A stretch of DNA of 49,621 bases from a virus, in IMG/VR virus record IMGVR_UViG_3300032288_005385, positions 1 through 49,621 of that record. The stretch is one strand, 5' to 3'. The notes beneath the pieces are model-generated. The model saw only the letters and a program-made list of their open reading frames with translations, did not search any database and had not been told where the DNA came from. Made by a program: the position numbers and the translations under genes. This document shows, in pieces, positions 23,238 to 32,468 of the stretch (position 1 is the first letter of the stretch; every line of letters begins with the position of its first letter).

Positions 23238-25202
23238 TTATTCGCCCTCTCCGCGCCCTTCAATTTTTTGGCTCAGCACATACAATCTTTCTTTTTGTAG
23301 GTTTGAATATATTATTGCAGCCTGTACTGTCTTGGCAATCTCGCCGATGTTGAGTCCCAGGGCTCTGACCGCGGCCTTGTCAAGTTCAGGTAAAGAATCA
23401 AACAGTTGAGCCAATTCTAGTCCTTTGGGAATGCCGTTGACGCTGTAATCGTTGCGAATTGCATCGCGTTCAGCACCGAGAGCGTTGTACTGGGCTTGAG
23501 TAATAGTTTGTTGATTTTGCAAGGCAGCAAACTTTGAGTCCAAAGCCTGCAATTTTGCACCAAAGGGCAAAACATGTTGATTGATAAATGCTTTGGCTTT
23601 GTCCACGTAAAAAGTGTAATCAACTGTATTGGCAGGCGTGGTATAACTGGGCACAGGTACTTTTTCATCCCCAACAACACGAGTGCTGGCAGCATCAACA
23701 GTGGCTCGATTCACCGTGTCTACCTGGGGTACCGGAATGTCTTGCTGTTTAAAAGCTGTGGGTATTTTGGTATTAACCAAATTCACAGCAAAGGCACCAT
23801 CACGTACAGCACTTGAAAATGCTGCCTGAACTTGCCCTGTGGCATCGCCGGGAATGGGCAATCCTTTGGCAAATGCTTCGGCGCTGGGCAAATCTTTGGC
23901 TGCGTTCAAGGCCATGCCTGCAATACCTTGACTTGATAGATTTTGCACAGGCACGCCCACTGCGGCCAGGCCGGCAACACCCTTGGTCATAAGATCTTGC
24001 TGTATCAGACTTTGTTTGCCAGGGTTGCTCAAGAGGTCTGTTGCGCTTTTTATACCATCCTTGCCAGTCCAGGCTGCAGGACTCTTGATCACAGTGGAGA
24101 ACAAGCTGGCACCTTTTTCTGCCAACGCTCTAGTACCTGGCTTGACATAGCCAGCTGCTTCTAGTTGTGCAAGGTCAAGTCCAAATGTGCCAAGGCCTTT
24201 GTTGTTGCTGATGGCAGCTGCATCCTGTGCCACTAAATTTTTTGCTTGTGCTAGTACCCCGTTGACTTCGGCAACTCCCATGGGCCCAATTCCGCTGACC
24301 GCACCAGTGCCAATTACGCCGCTGGCAAATTTTGTAAAATCAGCAGTGTTGATTGGATTGGTTACAGGTATCTCTGTGATGGTCTTGTTAATGGTTTGTA
24401 TGGCTGCAATGGCTGTGGAGCTCTGCGTGACCACAGCATTGACCAAGGGTTTACCTGCATCTGCGGCACCCGGAATCAATGACACTGCGCCAGACACGGC
24501 CGACACAGCTGGTCCCACTGCCGCAGTCAGGCCTGCTGCGGTTTGAGTAAGGGATCCCCGATCTGCGCCGCCAGCAGCGCCCAGGCCGGGCTGCAAGCTG
24601 CCAATTACATTAACGAGTGATCCAGCGGCGCCATTGATGCCACCCCTGGCAAATGCTGCGTCAACTGATGGAATTCTTCCAGTTGCGAGATCAACTCCTG
24701 ATGCTGACAAACTTGTTGTAAATGCACCTATACTACCTGTCAGCCCTGACTGTGCCTGTTGCAGGGCACTCTGTGCCGAAGCAAGACCATCAGCTGCCTG
24801 TGTGGCAGCTGATAAACTGTCGCCAGATTTAAAACCCACCAAGGCACCAGTGTTGACTTGCTTCTTGAAGATTTCAAATGCTTGTTCTCTTGTGAGGCCA
24901 GGTGGCCCTTTGACTGCAAACACTGTGGCTTGTTCGGTGGAAGGAGTTGATGTTGTTCCTGTGGCGGGCAAGGCCTGCGTGCCCGATGTATCTTCAGGCG
25001 GTCTAGGTAGTCCAATTGCAGCCAGGCCCGGCAGACCGCGACGCAGACGTTCTTGGTTGGTTCTGTCCCATACTATGTAATCATCGCCGTTGTAGATTAA
25101 TTCTGAGTCAGGTGTTTTGGCAAAGATAGCAGTGTTGATCCTGCTGCCAGTGGCTGCGGCAGAAGTTGCGAGTTGGCTGAGGTTAAATGTAAATTCTGCC
25201 AT
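23238..25202 (-). CDS. Ala/Gly-rich baseplate-associated structural protein
   Basis: The 654-residue protein has an N-terminus with ELIYNGDDYIVWDRTNQERL and a PPGLTREQAFEIFKKQVNTG segment. A long low-complexity Ala/Gly/Ser helical stretch follows (about 130-280), then a repeated-looking region with LEAAGYVKPGT, KSPAAWTGKDGI and LSNPGKQSLIQQDLM. A more ordered helical C-terminus ends ERLYVLSQKIEGRGEGE. I recall the KPGT / AWTGK / LSNPxxQ block in other large aquatic phage structural proteins, possibly a peptidoglycan- or tube-associated module, but its role is not known to me. It lies between gp5 and gp25, so a baseplate hub or tail-spike role is plausible. Confidence 0.6.
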   Translation of the reverse strand: MAEFTFNLSQLATSAAATGSRINTAIFAKTPDSELIYNGDDYIVWDRTNQERLRRGLPGLAAIGLPRPPEDTSGTQALPATGTTSTPSTEQATVFAVKGPPGLTREQAFEIFKKQVNTGALVGFKSGDSLSAATQAADGLASAQSALQQAQSGLTGSIGAFTTSLSASGVDLATGRIPSVDAAFARGGINGAAGSLVNVIGSLQPGLGAAGGADRGSLTQTAAGLTAAVGPAVSAVSGAVSLIPGAADAGKPLVNAVVTQSSTAIAAIQTINKTITEIPVTNPINTADFTKFASGVIGTGAVSGIGPMGVAEVNGVLAQAKNLVAQDAAAISNNKGLGTFGLDLAQLEAAGYVKPGTRALAEKGASLFSTVIKSPAAWTGKDGIKSATDLLSNPGKQSLIQQDLMTKGVAGLAAVGVPVQNLSSQGIAGMALNAAKDLPSAEAFAKGLPIPGDATGQVQAAFSSAVRDGAFAVNLVNTKIPTAFKQQDIPVPQVDTVNRATVDAASTRVVGDEKVPVPSYTTPANTVDYTFYVDKAKAFINQHVLPFGAKLQALDSKFAALQNQQTITQAQYNALGAERDAIRNDYSVNGIPKGLELAQLFDSLPELDKAAVRALGLNIGEIAKTVQAAIIYSNLQKERLYVLSQKIEGRGEGE

Positions 25203-25203
25203 G

Positions 25204-26724
25204 TTATCTAGCCTGTATCTCTATGCCAGGTGGCACGGGTTCTGCACCTGGTGGTGGGCTGGGTTTGCCTTCTTCAAAGGCAATTTCAACATCCACACCC
25301 TTGTTGTGATAAGGATAGGGCTCATGTGTGGGCGCACGACTTACCACACTAGACAGTCCTTCAGGTTTTACCATCCATCCCTTGCTGGTATCCCATTCTG
25401 TGTCATCCAGCAAAGTTGTAGTTAGAGGCTGCGGATTGGCCACTGTGCCTGCTGCTGGTCCATTGAGATCGATGCCGCCGGCCTGCAATGCCAGTGCAGA
25501 TCCAGCACCCCAAGAACCCGATGCGCTGTTCAAAGTCAGTGTGCCGTCAGCTTTGACGCCAATTGTGTTTTTGCTGTACAGTGTTATGTCTTGTTGAGCT
25601 TGCAAGCTCAAGAAAGTGCTGCTTTCAATCTGCATGTCTTCTTTGCTTTTCATTTTCAAATAACGTCCAGCAAACATATTGATGTCACGGTCTGCATGCA
25701 GGTTGATATCACCTTTGGTGCGCACGTTGACAGAGTTTGTGGCATATACATCTACTGTGCCTTCAACACCAAATTCAATCCAGGTTTGCCCGTTGGCATG
25801 AATAATGTAGAAAAAATTACCACTGTCATTCATGGTGATCTGGTGGCCTTTGCTGGTGCGCAGTCGCAACAAAGAATTGTTGCCTTCAAGGTCGCCATCA
25901 TCCATCACAAGGCTGTGCCCGCCAACACGCCCAATTACTTTGGCGTCGCCGGACTTGAGTTCGCCAGAATTCAGTTTGGTTCTAATGTCATTGGGTTTCA
26001 TACCCCCTTGATAGATAGGAATGCCCGGAGTACTGATGCCAAACACTGCACTGGGACTTTCACGCTGACTGCTGGAGTTTATGGTGCCACGTTCAGTGTC
26101 GTTGATCAAACCTTGTTGCAACAACGACTGTGCCACCACGCTTTGTACTGGTTTTACGCCGTCAAAAAATCTAGGATTGTTGAAAAGATCAGTGTTGTTG
26201 GTGTTGATTTCTGTGACAGGCAAACGTGAGGCCTTGGCAAAATATGTTTCTTGATTTTGATTTTGTACTTCTGCTTGCAGTACTGGCACCGAAGCCATGG
26301 CTGGCACCATTCTGCCTAGCCCTTGATCAGGCGCAACACCAATATAGTAGCCTTGGCTACGATCACCATTGACAAAAATGCATATAACAGTGACCCCCAC
26401 GTCGGGCGGGGTGAACCACATGCCGTAGCTGTTTTGATTGCCAGGATAAGAACCGTTGTCGCCGGTATTGGCTGTGCCTTGCAGAGGAGTTGAGCCGTAA
26501 AATGGTGGCATGTACCTCACCGTGGTCCATGCACTTTCGTCGTTCATGTTGGCTTCAGTGCCGGCAGCAAAGGCATCAATATACACACGCAATCTTCCGG
26601 CACGTGTGGGATCAACTGTGCTCATTACTATGCCAGTAAACGGCCCAAATTCTGTGGGTACGCCGCCTCGATCTAATTTGTAATTACTGGGCCGGCCTCG
26701 GCTGCGTTCTACACTTTCTGCCAT
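25204..26724 (-). CDS. 5: Baseplate hub spike gp5, without lysozyme domain
   Basis: The 506-residue product has two T4 gp5-like parts. The first ~160 residues form an OB-fold domain (FGPFTGIVMSTVDPTRAGRL, SYGMWFTPPDVGVTVICIF, NGDRSQGYYIGVAPDQG). About residues 265-420 form a VgrG-like beta-helix needle with short hydrophobic repeats (GDINLHADRDINMFAGRYLK, then MQIESSTFLSLQAQQDITLY). The internal lysozyme domain of T4 gp5 is absent: no E-x8-D-x5-T catalytic set occurs. A lysozyme of that type is instead found at the end of the tape measure gene at 43309. GGAGGATA gives a strong ribosome binding site. It should form the membrane-piercing spike of the hub. A hub-like 1111-residue gene lies directly upstream. 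Confidence 0.85.
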   Translation of the reverse strand: MAESVERSRGRPSNYKLDRGGVPTEFGPFTGIVMSTVDPTRAGRLRVYIDAFAAGTEANMNDESAWTTVRYMPPFYGSTPLQGTANTGDNGSYPGNQNSYGMWFTPPDVGVTVICIFVNGDRSQGYYIGVAPDQGLGRMVPAMASVPVLQAEVQNQNQETYFAKASRLPVTEINTNNTDLFNNPRFFDGVKPVQSVVAQSLLQQGLINDTERGTINSSSQRESPSAVFGISTPGIPIYQGGMKPNDIRTKLNSGELKSGDAKVIGRVGGHSLVMDDGDLEGNNSLLRLRTSKGHQITMNDSGNFFYIIHANGQTWIEFGVEGTVDVYATNSVNVRTKGDINLHADRDINMFAGRYLKMKSKEDMQIESSTFLSLQAQQDITLYSKNTIGVKADGTLTLNSASGSWGAGSALALQAGGIDLNGPAAGTVANPQPLTTTLLDDTEWDTSKGWMVKPEGLSSVVSRAPTHEPYPYHNKGVDVEIAFEEGKPSPPPGAEPVPPGIEIQAR

Positions 26725-26727
26725 GTT

Positions 26728-29700
26728 TTATCCTCCGTCTGTGGCAATTTTTTGCACAGCTGGATTGGTTACAGGACTGTACTTGGGTGCTGTGCCAGCA
26801 GCTCTTGCTCTTAAATCTGCTATTCGTTGGGCATTCAAGGCAGCGCCAACTTGTCCTGGTGTTGCTCCAGATTCTGGCAACTTTGGTGGTCCACCTGTGG
26901 ACGCTGGAGGTGACACTGTTCCGCCAGTACCATCTGTGGCTGGCGCCGGAGGACCTGCTGGTCTTATGTTTACACCTGGGTCAGTGTTCAGACTGTCTGC
27001 ACTGGGTCCTGCGTTGCTTAACGGGTTACGGAACACTGGTTTGGTGCTGGATGCCTGTTGTGCTCCAAGTATCGCAGCAGTACCGCCATCAGCACTCAAC
27101 GTAGATCTTGGATCTGTGAAAGCATTGTTTTGTACTCTGTTCTGTAACTCAAGGCCAGTGCGCCCAGCTGTTGCGGCTGTTTGATTAGGATTGGCATTTG
27201 TTCTTGTGCCATTGGTACTTACATTTCCGGACTCAGTTGCAGCTCTTGCTTGGTCCAATGCATCGCTGGTGGCAGGACTGCTTGATGCTTGCACAGTATT
27301 TTTCTTGCTGGGCAGAGGAAATTGATACAATGTGCCCTCAAGGGTCTGGTAAAATGCGCCTTGTCTGAATTCACTGATGACTTTGACTGCCTGATAAACT
27401 CTGCTTTGAATGGGTTCTCTTGGTTTATTGGCGCGACCACTGTAGCCCCCGCTGTAGGGATCCGCTACTCCAGTTGAGAGATCATAGTCTTCGGGACGTT
27501 GCCACACTATTTCAAACAGCACATCTCCTGTTTCAAAACTGATACTACCGTCTTCTTCAAACCCAGTGACATCTGCCACTTGGCGTTCGCCTGGTTTGAT
27601 TTCTTTGAACAAGCTACCTTGTTGGATCCAATCAGGATCGCCAAGAATTTTTATTTTGGCATTGGCCAAGTCCCCGGGACTGAATAGATAGTCAGCTGCA
27701 TTGGCTGCAGGTTCATTGAGTCTGGTGTCTGACGAACCGTGAGTGCTTTGTCCGCTGGTGACAGCATAGTTGTATTTGGCAATATCTCGCAGACTTGATG
27801 TAGCAGCTTCACGTATTTTTGCTGCCGCACTGTTTTTGGGATCGCTGCCACTCACGGTGATATTGTACAGTGCATTCATGGTTTCTTGATATTCAACCAC
27901 GGCAGTATTTTGACCAGTGAACCAGTAAGGATAGCTTTTGTGTACTCCGGCAAATCTACTGGCTGGAAAATATTTGCTGTTGAAATTCTGCAACCTATAG
28001 GGTTTCACCGTGTAAATGATATCAAATGCATGGTCGTTGCGTTTGGGATCAATGCCACCGGAGCGTGGTACAGCATTCATTATGATGTTGAACCAACTCA
28101 TGGGCGAATTTCTTTTGTCTGGATTGGGGATTTGAAACCCATCGCTGTCTTGTCGGGTCAGAGCTTGACCTAAAATATAACTGCTGTTGCGAATGGCAAG
28201 ATCAATGGCCTGAGTGATCATTTGTCCAGCAGTGATACTAAAACTGCGGGTTACATTGTCTCGTGATTGCTTGAGTGGATCAAGATCTTTTGTGTCGCTG
28301 TTTTTGCCCGAGGCTGCTAGACCATTGTCAACTTTGGTGTTGGGCAAGGTAATCTCAGCATTTTCAATTGCCGATGCAGGGATTACTTTGCCATCATACC
28401 CCATGCCATCAACAAATCTAATAAAGTATCTGTCAGCTATATTGAATATTGGTTCAGCTTGGCCCTTTTGCGGTCTTGTTAGTTCTTCTTGAAATTCTGT
28501 GAGAGCGCCCATCAACCCCTGCGTAACAGTTTTTCTAGAAGTGGGTGCGGCAATAGCCTTGGGAGGTGTTGGGGGATTGCCTGCTTGTCTATTCAGCCTT
28601 GCAGTTTCTGCATCACTTTGATCTGGTGACGAAGTTTGTGCAGTGGTAGTTTGACCTGGGTTCGCACTGCTTGTGTCATTGCCAGTGTAAATTATGTCGC
28701 TGCCCAGCAATTTTCCTATCGTGGTACTGGTAATCTGCATGTCGTGTGGGATTGCTCCACGAGCTGTGTAGCCTGCAATCAAGTGCCCTTGTGGTACACA
28801 ATCCCACTCATAGGTGACCATTTTACTACCAATGCTCCAATTGATAGATGCTAGTTTAAAGGGAATAAATTTTTCAATAACAGCTCCGCTGGCAGAACGA
28901 ACCTGCACTGGATTACCATCTGCACCTTGGCCATAAAATCTTATCACAGCCAAATAGTCGGCTGCGGTGTAGTTGACTTTTCCGCTGCCATCTTTTTGTT
29001 GCAGGTTGGCCACAGCAGAATACAAATTATCAATCAATGTGATACCGTTGGGTTCATTCACAACCAATTTCATTGAGGCAGTCATGTGGCTGGCCCCAGT
29101 GGCCTTGCCCAAGGGGCTGGTGTCCAGTGTCAACGAATCAATGTAGTAATCGTTGGGGAAGAATGGGTTACGTCCGCTGTCGCTGGCAGAGATATTTGTG
29201 TTTGTGCCCATGCCTTGTTTGATACCGCCACGGTTAAGCGGGGCGCCACCGTCTTGAAACAGCAAATAGTAACCATCAATCTTTTTTGTTTTGCTACGTA
29301 GCAATCTTTCATACTGACTGGCGCTCAACAAATAAATGGATATGGAATAGGTGTAACTGGCAAATTGATCTAGGGCGTTGGGTCTAGGCTGAATTTTTAA
29401 TGCGTTGACGGCGGCATTGGTTTCTGTTTGTTTGGTAACAGTGCTGTTGTTGGCAGCATCGTCATTGGTCACTGTGCCCGGTTCAGTTTTTAAATCAACG
29501 CTGCCAGGCAGACCACTGGGATCATACAACTCGCCAGTTTCGGGATTCTTTCTAAGACTGGACAATGTTCCATCTTCGGCTCGGACGTCGATGCCTTGGT
29601 CATATCCTCCAGTGGCCTGTGTTTGTTCAGTGGTGCGCACAGGTGCATTGGTACCTGTATCCCCGCCGGTGTCTGACGTGACGGGCTGAACAGCGTTGGT

Positions 29701-30063
29701 TGCTGTAGATGTGTCTGGCGGTGGCACCACGCGGCCCGAAGGACTAACTTCGGCTGCGGGCGGGGCGTTTGGTCCTTGCGGTGCATCGTCTGCCACTGTT
29801 TGACTGGCACTAGCAGCCGGTGGCGGTTCTGGTTCTGGTGTTGCTTGAGTAGCAACAACTTGTCGTGCCGCTTGCAAATCAGCTTCGTATTGAGCCAGCG
29901 TTGCCCGAGACGCACCCAAATTGAATCTTTGTGCTTCAAGTTGTTCTGGAGTAAAGTTCGGTGGCGGATTGGCCAGAATGGCTTCTCTCTGTGCAATTAT
30001 TCGTTTCCATCGTTCAACTTCAAGTATTAAACGTGCAACTTCATTCTCAGCAAATGTGGCCAT
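26728..30063 (-). CDS. Large baseplate hub-like structural protein
   Basis: The 1111-residue protein starts with a coiled coil (about 1-75, ENEVARLILEVERWKRIIAQ). A disordered Pro/Thr/Gln-rich stretch runs to about 230, then a folded part from YTYSISIYLLSASQYERLL, containing NDYYIDSLTLDTSPLGKATG and VVNEPNGITLIDNLYSAV. A second linker lies near 470-510, and the C-terminus after ~905 is again low complexity. Its place directly before gp5 and after gp53 matches where a hub protein (T4 gp27 role) would be needed, but I see no convincing gp27 sequence signature. Very similar layouts exist in other aquatic T4-like phages, as I recall. Function is therefore inferred from position. Confidence 0.6.
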   Translation of the reverse strand: MATFAENEVARLILEVERWKRIIAQREAILANPPPNFTPEQLEAQRFNLGASRATLAQYEADLQAARQVVATQATPEPEPPPAASASQTVADDAPQGPNAPPAAEVSPSGRVVPPPDTSTATNAVQPVTSDTGGDTGTNAPVRTTEQTQATGGYDQGIDVRAEDGTLSSLRKNPETGELYDPSGLPGSVDLKTEPGTVTNDDAANNSTVTKQTETNAAVNALKIQPRPNALDQFASYTYSISIYLLSASQYERLLRSKTKKIDGYYLLFQDGGAPLNRGGIKQGMGTNTNISASDSGRNPFFPNDYYIDSLTLDTSPLGKATGASHMTASMKLVVNEPNGITLIDNLYSAVANLQQKDGSGKVNYTAADYLAVIRFYGQGADGNPVQVRSASGAVIEKFIPFKLASINWSIGSKMVTYEWDCVPQGHLIAGYTARGAIPHDMQITSTTIGKLLGSDIIYTGNDTSSANPGQTTTAQTSSPDQSDAETARLNRQAGNPPTPPKAIAAPTSRKTVTQGLMGALTEFQEELTRPQKGQAEPIFNIADRYFIRFVDGMGYDGKVIPASAIENAEITLPNTKVDNGLAASGKNSDTKDLDPLKQSRDNVTRSFSITAGQMITQAIDLAIRNSSYILGQALTRQDSDGFQIPNPDKRNSPMSWFNIIMNAVPRSGGIDPKRNDHAFDIIYTVKPYRLQNFNSKYFPASRFAGVHKSYPYWFTGQNTAVVEYQETMNALYNITVSGSDPKNSAAAKIREAATSSLRDIAKYNYAVTSGQSTHGSSDTRLNEPAANAADYLFSPGDLANAKIKILGDPDWIQQGSLFKEIKPGERQVADVTGFEEDGSISFETGDVLFEIVWQRPEDYDLSTGVADPYSGGYSGRANKPREPIQSRVYQAVKVISEFRQGAFYQTLEGTLYQFPLPSKKNTVQASSSPATSDALDQARAATESGNVSTNGTRTNANPNQTAATAGRTGLELQNRVQNNAFTDPRSTLSADGGTAAILGAQQASSTKPVFRNPLSNAGPSADSLNTDPGVNIRPAGPPAPATDGTGGTVSPPASTGGPPKLPESGATPGQVGAALNAQRIADLRARAAGTAPKYSPVTNPAVQKIATDGG

Positions 30064-30066
30064 GGC

Positions 30067-30366
30067 TTAGAACCCCAGAGCTGATTTCAGCGTTGTAATT
30101 TTTGGCAAATAGATCAAGGTGCCCACCTTGAAATCCAGAGGTGGCGCTTGTAGTGTGTTGGGGTTGCGTTGATAAAATACCCACCACAATGCAGCATCCT
30201 GATACAGGTCAAATGCCAACAAGTCTGGACGATATTGATAAGTGGTATTGATTGTAAAAGTCAAGTCATCATCTTCCTTGGGAATGGGTCTGTTGACCAT
30301 GACGTCAAGAAAAAACTGACTGTAACTGGTTTCAAAATACGGGCTGGTTGATGTATAGTTTGCCAT
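30067..30366 (-). CDS. 53: Baseplate wedge protein gp53
   Basis: This short protein (99 residues, versus about 196 in T4) has the typical gp53 core: TYQYRPDLLAFDLYQDAALW followed by WVFYQRNPN and DFKVGTLIYLPKI. That core resembles a LysM-like fold that in T4 bridges wedge and hub. It starts where the upstream gene ends (TAATG overlap at 30366). GGAGGATACTGG provides the ribosome binding site. Downstream is the hub-like gene after a gap of three bases. Confidence 0.8.
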   Translation of the reverse strand: MANYTSTSPYFETSYSQFFLDVMVNRPIPKEDDDLTFTINTTYQYRPDLLAFDLYQDAALWWVFYQRNPNTLQAPPLDFKVGTLIYLPKITTLKSALGF

Positions 30367-32354
30367 TACCAGTATCCTCCTTTGAGTAGTTGCCCGTTAG
30401 CAAAGCCTTTGAGGCTGAATTGCTGACTGACCTGACTGCGTGTCTGTACGGGTATCAATGTGACATCTATTTCCATTTTGGTAGGTACATAACTGGCCGG
30501 CACATTGTTTGTGACACTGCCTGCCACGGTGTTTGGAGCCGGCACCCTTGGCAGTGCGCCTTTGCTCAATCCACCAGGAATAGCGTTTAGCAATCTGTTC
30601 AAACCTGCCAACGCACCGCCTGCTGGCAAACTGGCTCCTGCTGGATTATATCTGTTGTTGAGGTTCAAGCCAAAGTTGTTGGGGTTGGTTGTTCTTATGT
30701 AGTCCACATCGTTGGGCAATGAGTAATTAAAAGAGCTTACCACCACAGGATGGTCTGAGAACTGATACCCACCGAATCCATTCAACAAACAAATTGGTGG
30801 AGGTGTTCCACGTAAATCTGTGTCTTGACCATAGAACATTTTGGTCACACTTCTAAAGAAGTGTATCACTGCCAACAGGTAGTTGGCTTCTGTGGTGTCT
30901 TGTGCTGTGAACATTCCTCGAATTTGAATGTCCCCCACTCGTGAACTTTTATAAAACAAACCGCGATAGTTTGAGTGTGTCAAGTCATACTGTTCATAGT
31001 TGGCTGAATAGGCGGTGGTGATGCTTGGAGTGTATGGAAATATTACTCCATCTGTGCCACCGTTGGCGGCCAACGGTGCTAATATACCAGCCGGTGTGGC
31101 GTTGTACAAATACTGTGCCCCAGGGCCCAGGCTCAATCGCACACGCCAGTCTTGATTGCCTGGTTGCTTGTAACGTGCTTGTATTGTGGCCTGTTGTTTT
31201 GCTCTTTCTTTGGTAGCTGATCCTTGGCGTGCCAATACTTCCTCGTCAGACAATCCATTGGGATTTTGACGTGCTAAAATTTCCTCGTCAGACAGTTCAG
31301 GATTGACTGGTTGTGGTTGGCGAGCCAAGATTTCTTCATCAGACAATCCGCCAGCATTTTGTCGTGCTAAAATTTCCTCATCTGACAATCCTGAGTCTGG
31401 ACTGAACACTGTGGGCGGGGTGTCAGGATCAAACCGCACTGGATTGTTGTTTTCGTCAAGCTCGTAACCAGGCAGTAGATTGTTGTCATCATCATAGGCC
31501 ACAGGATAAACACTTTGCTGGGGTGGCGGTTGGGGTGCCACCTCGGCCACTGCATCGGCACCTGCGGCCGCAGTCGGGGGACTGACGGCTGCGTCTTGAT
31601 TGGGATTGACTGCGTCAGCAGTGGTTGATTGAACTTGTGTAGAGACGCCAGCTTGAACAGATCTTGTTATCTGTGCAGGATCATTAAAATTAACTGGAAC
31701 AACTTCAACACTGTTCTCAAACGCCACAGTACTAACTGTGGTTGTGGTATTAGGTACCGTGGTGATTGACGGTGGGGTGGGCTCTCTAGCAGATGTTGCT
31801 GCTTCACGCTGTGCGTTGTATTGCTGTTGCAACTGTAGAATTCTAGCGTCGTTGGCGGCTTGTTGTTCTTCACTCAGCTGCGGCCCTGGACCAAAGCCCG
31901 AGTTGGCCAACTGTAATGCTTCAATTTCTCTCTGAGTTTGTTGTGCTTGTGCATCTGCTGCTTGGCTAGCAGCAGTAGGACGGCCTGGTGTGGCCACAAT
32001 GGTGGTACTACCACCACCGCTGATTGAAGTAGTACTTTCTTCAGTGTAGTTGGTTGTGCGTACTAGACCAGGTGTGGTATTTGCAGTTTGAGCATACGGG
32101 GTGGTTCTGGGTAGTCCAGTATTGTAAAACCGCTCCTCTTCTGCTCGTTCTGCAGCGGCTTCTTCCTTGGTCATTGTTCTAGTATCGGTATCAGCCTTGA
32201 GCTGCGACAACGGACCCATGACTCCGTTCTTGTCCACCGACACAGAGAATATTTCTGCGCTCGTCAAACCAGCTGCTCTAGCAGCCTGTTGATAGGTCAG
32301 CCCTTGTGCGCGAGCCCGGTTAAACGCTTCAACTTTTTCTGCATTGTATGCCAT
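30366..32354 (-). CDS. Tail-tube/baseplate junction protein with DEEILARQ repeats (gp48/gp54-like)
   Basis: The 662-residue protein has a helical N-terminus (AFNRARAQGLTYQQAARAAGLT), then a long Gln/Pro/Thr-rich disordered region. Four repeats of SDEEILARQ follow at about residues 318-378. The folded C-terminal ~270 residues include YEQYDLTHSNYRGLFYKSS, ANYLLAVIHFFRSVTKMFYG and VVVSSFNYSLPNDVDYI. The helix pattern before FYG resembles the tube-cap/initiator proteins gp48 and gp54 of T4, whose position next to baseplate genes also fits; this match is weak and I give it as inference. It is the first gene of the minus-strand late block, with a late-type box 17 bases upstream and TAGGA as ribosome binding site. 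Confidence 0.55.
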   Translation of the reverse strand: MAYNAEKVEAFNRARAQGLTYQQAARAAGLTSAEIFSVSVDKNGVMGPLSQLKADTDTRTMTKEEAAAERAEEERFYNTGLPRTTPYAQTANTTPGLVRTTNYTEESTTSISGGGSTTIVATPGRPTAASQAADAQAQQTQREIEALQLANSGFGPGPQLSEEQQAANDARILQLQQQYNAQREAATSAREPTPPSITTVPNTTTTVSTVAFENSVEVVPVNFNDPAQITRSVQAGVSTQVQSTTADAVNPNQDAAVSPPTAAAGADAVAEVAPQPPPQQSVYPVAYDDDNNLLPGYELDENNNPVRFDPDTPPTVFSPDSGLSDEEILARQNAGGLSDEEILARQPQPVNPELSDEEILARQNPNGLSDEEVLARQGSATKERAKQQATIQARYKQPGNQDWRVRLSLGPGAQYLYNATPAGILAPLAANGGTDGVIFPYTPSITTAYSANYEQYDLTHSNYRGLFYKSSRVGDIQIRGMFTAQDTTEANYLLAVIHFFRSVTKMFYGQDTDLRGTPPPICLLNGFGGYQFSDHPVVVSSFNYSLPNDVDYIRTTNPNNFGLNLNNRYNPAGASLPAGGALAGLNRLLNAIPGGLSKGALPRVPAPNTVAGSVTNNVPASYVPTKMEIDVTLIPVQTRSQVSQQFSLKGFANGQLLKGGYW
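31227..31396 (-). repeat. Four coding repeats, (L)SDEEILARQ
   Basis: Four units of the same nine-residue motif are separated by short Pro/Asn/Gly linkers (NAGG, PQPVNPE, NPNG). The last unit reads EEVLARQ. The DNA is also repetitive, with CGTGCTAAAATTTCCTC on the plus strand. The repeats probably form short amphipathic helices on a flexible linker, suited to repeated binding of one partner. Confidence 0.8.
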
Positions 32355-32371
32355 GTTTGTGTTCCTATCAC

Positions 32372-32379
32372 TTATTTAC
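32372..32379 (-). promoter_or_regulatory. Late-type box GTAAATAA upstream of the tail block
   Basis: Lies 17 bases before the ATG at 32354 with TAGGAAC in between. It is the natural start for transcription of the long minus-strand baseplate block. Confidence 0.55.
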
Positions 32380-32412
32380 CCAAAAAATTTTCGGCGTAGT
32401 TTAAGAAAAAGG

Positions 32413-32440
32413 TTGACAAGTGTTGTAAAAATGTTACAAT
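32413..32440 (+). promoter_or_regulatory. Sigma70-like promoter for gp55 cluster
   Basis: TTGACA (32413-32418) and TACAAT (32435-32440) are separated by 16 bases, a near-consensus bacterial promoter. Predicted transcription start is about 32447. AGGAG follows at 32452, 12 bases before the gp55 ATG, slightly longer than usual. It points to early transcription by unmodified host polymerase. Confidence 0.75.
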
Positions 32441-32468
32441 AAGTACATATCAGGAGACTCGGTCAATC

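Noticed and set aside
25591-26229. 212-residue plus-strand open frame opposite gp5
   Set aside because: The gp5 needle repeats on the other strand explain the open frame, and no start signal is visible.
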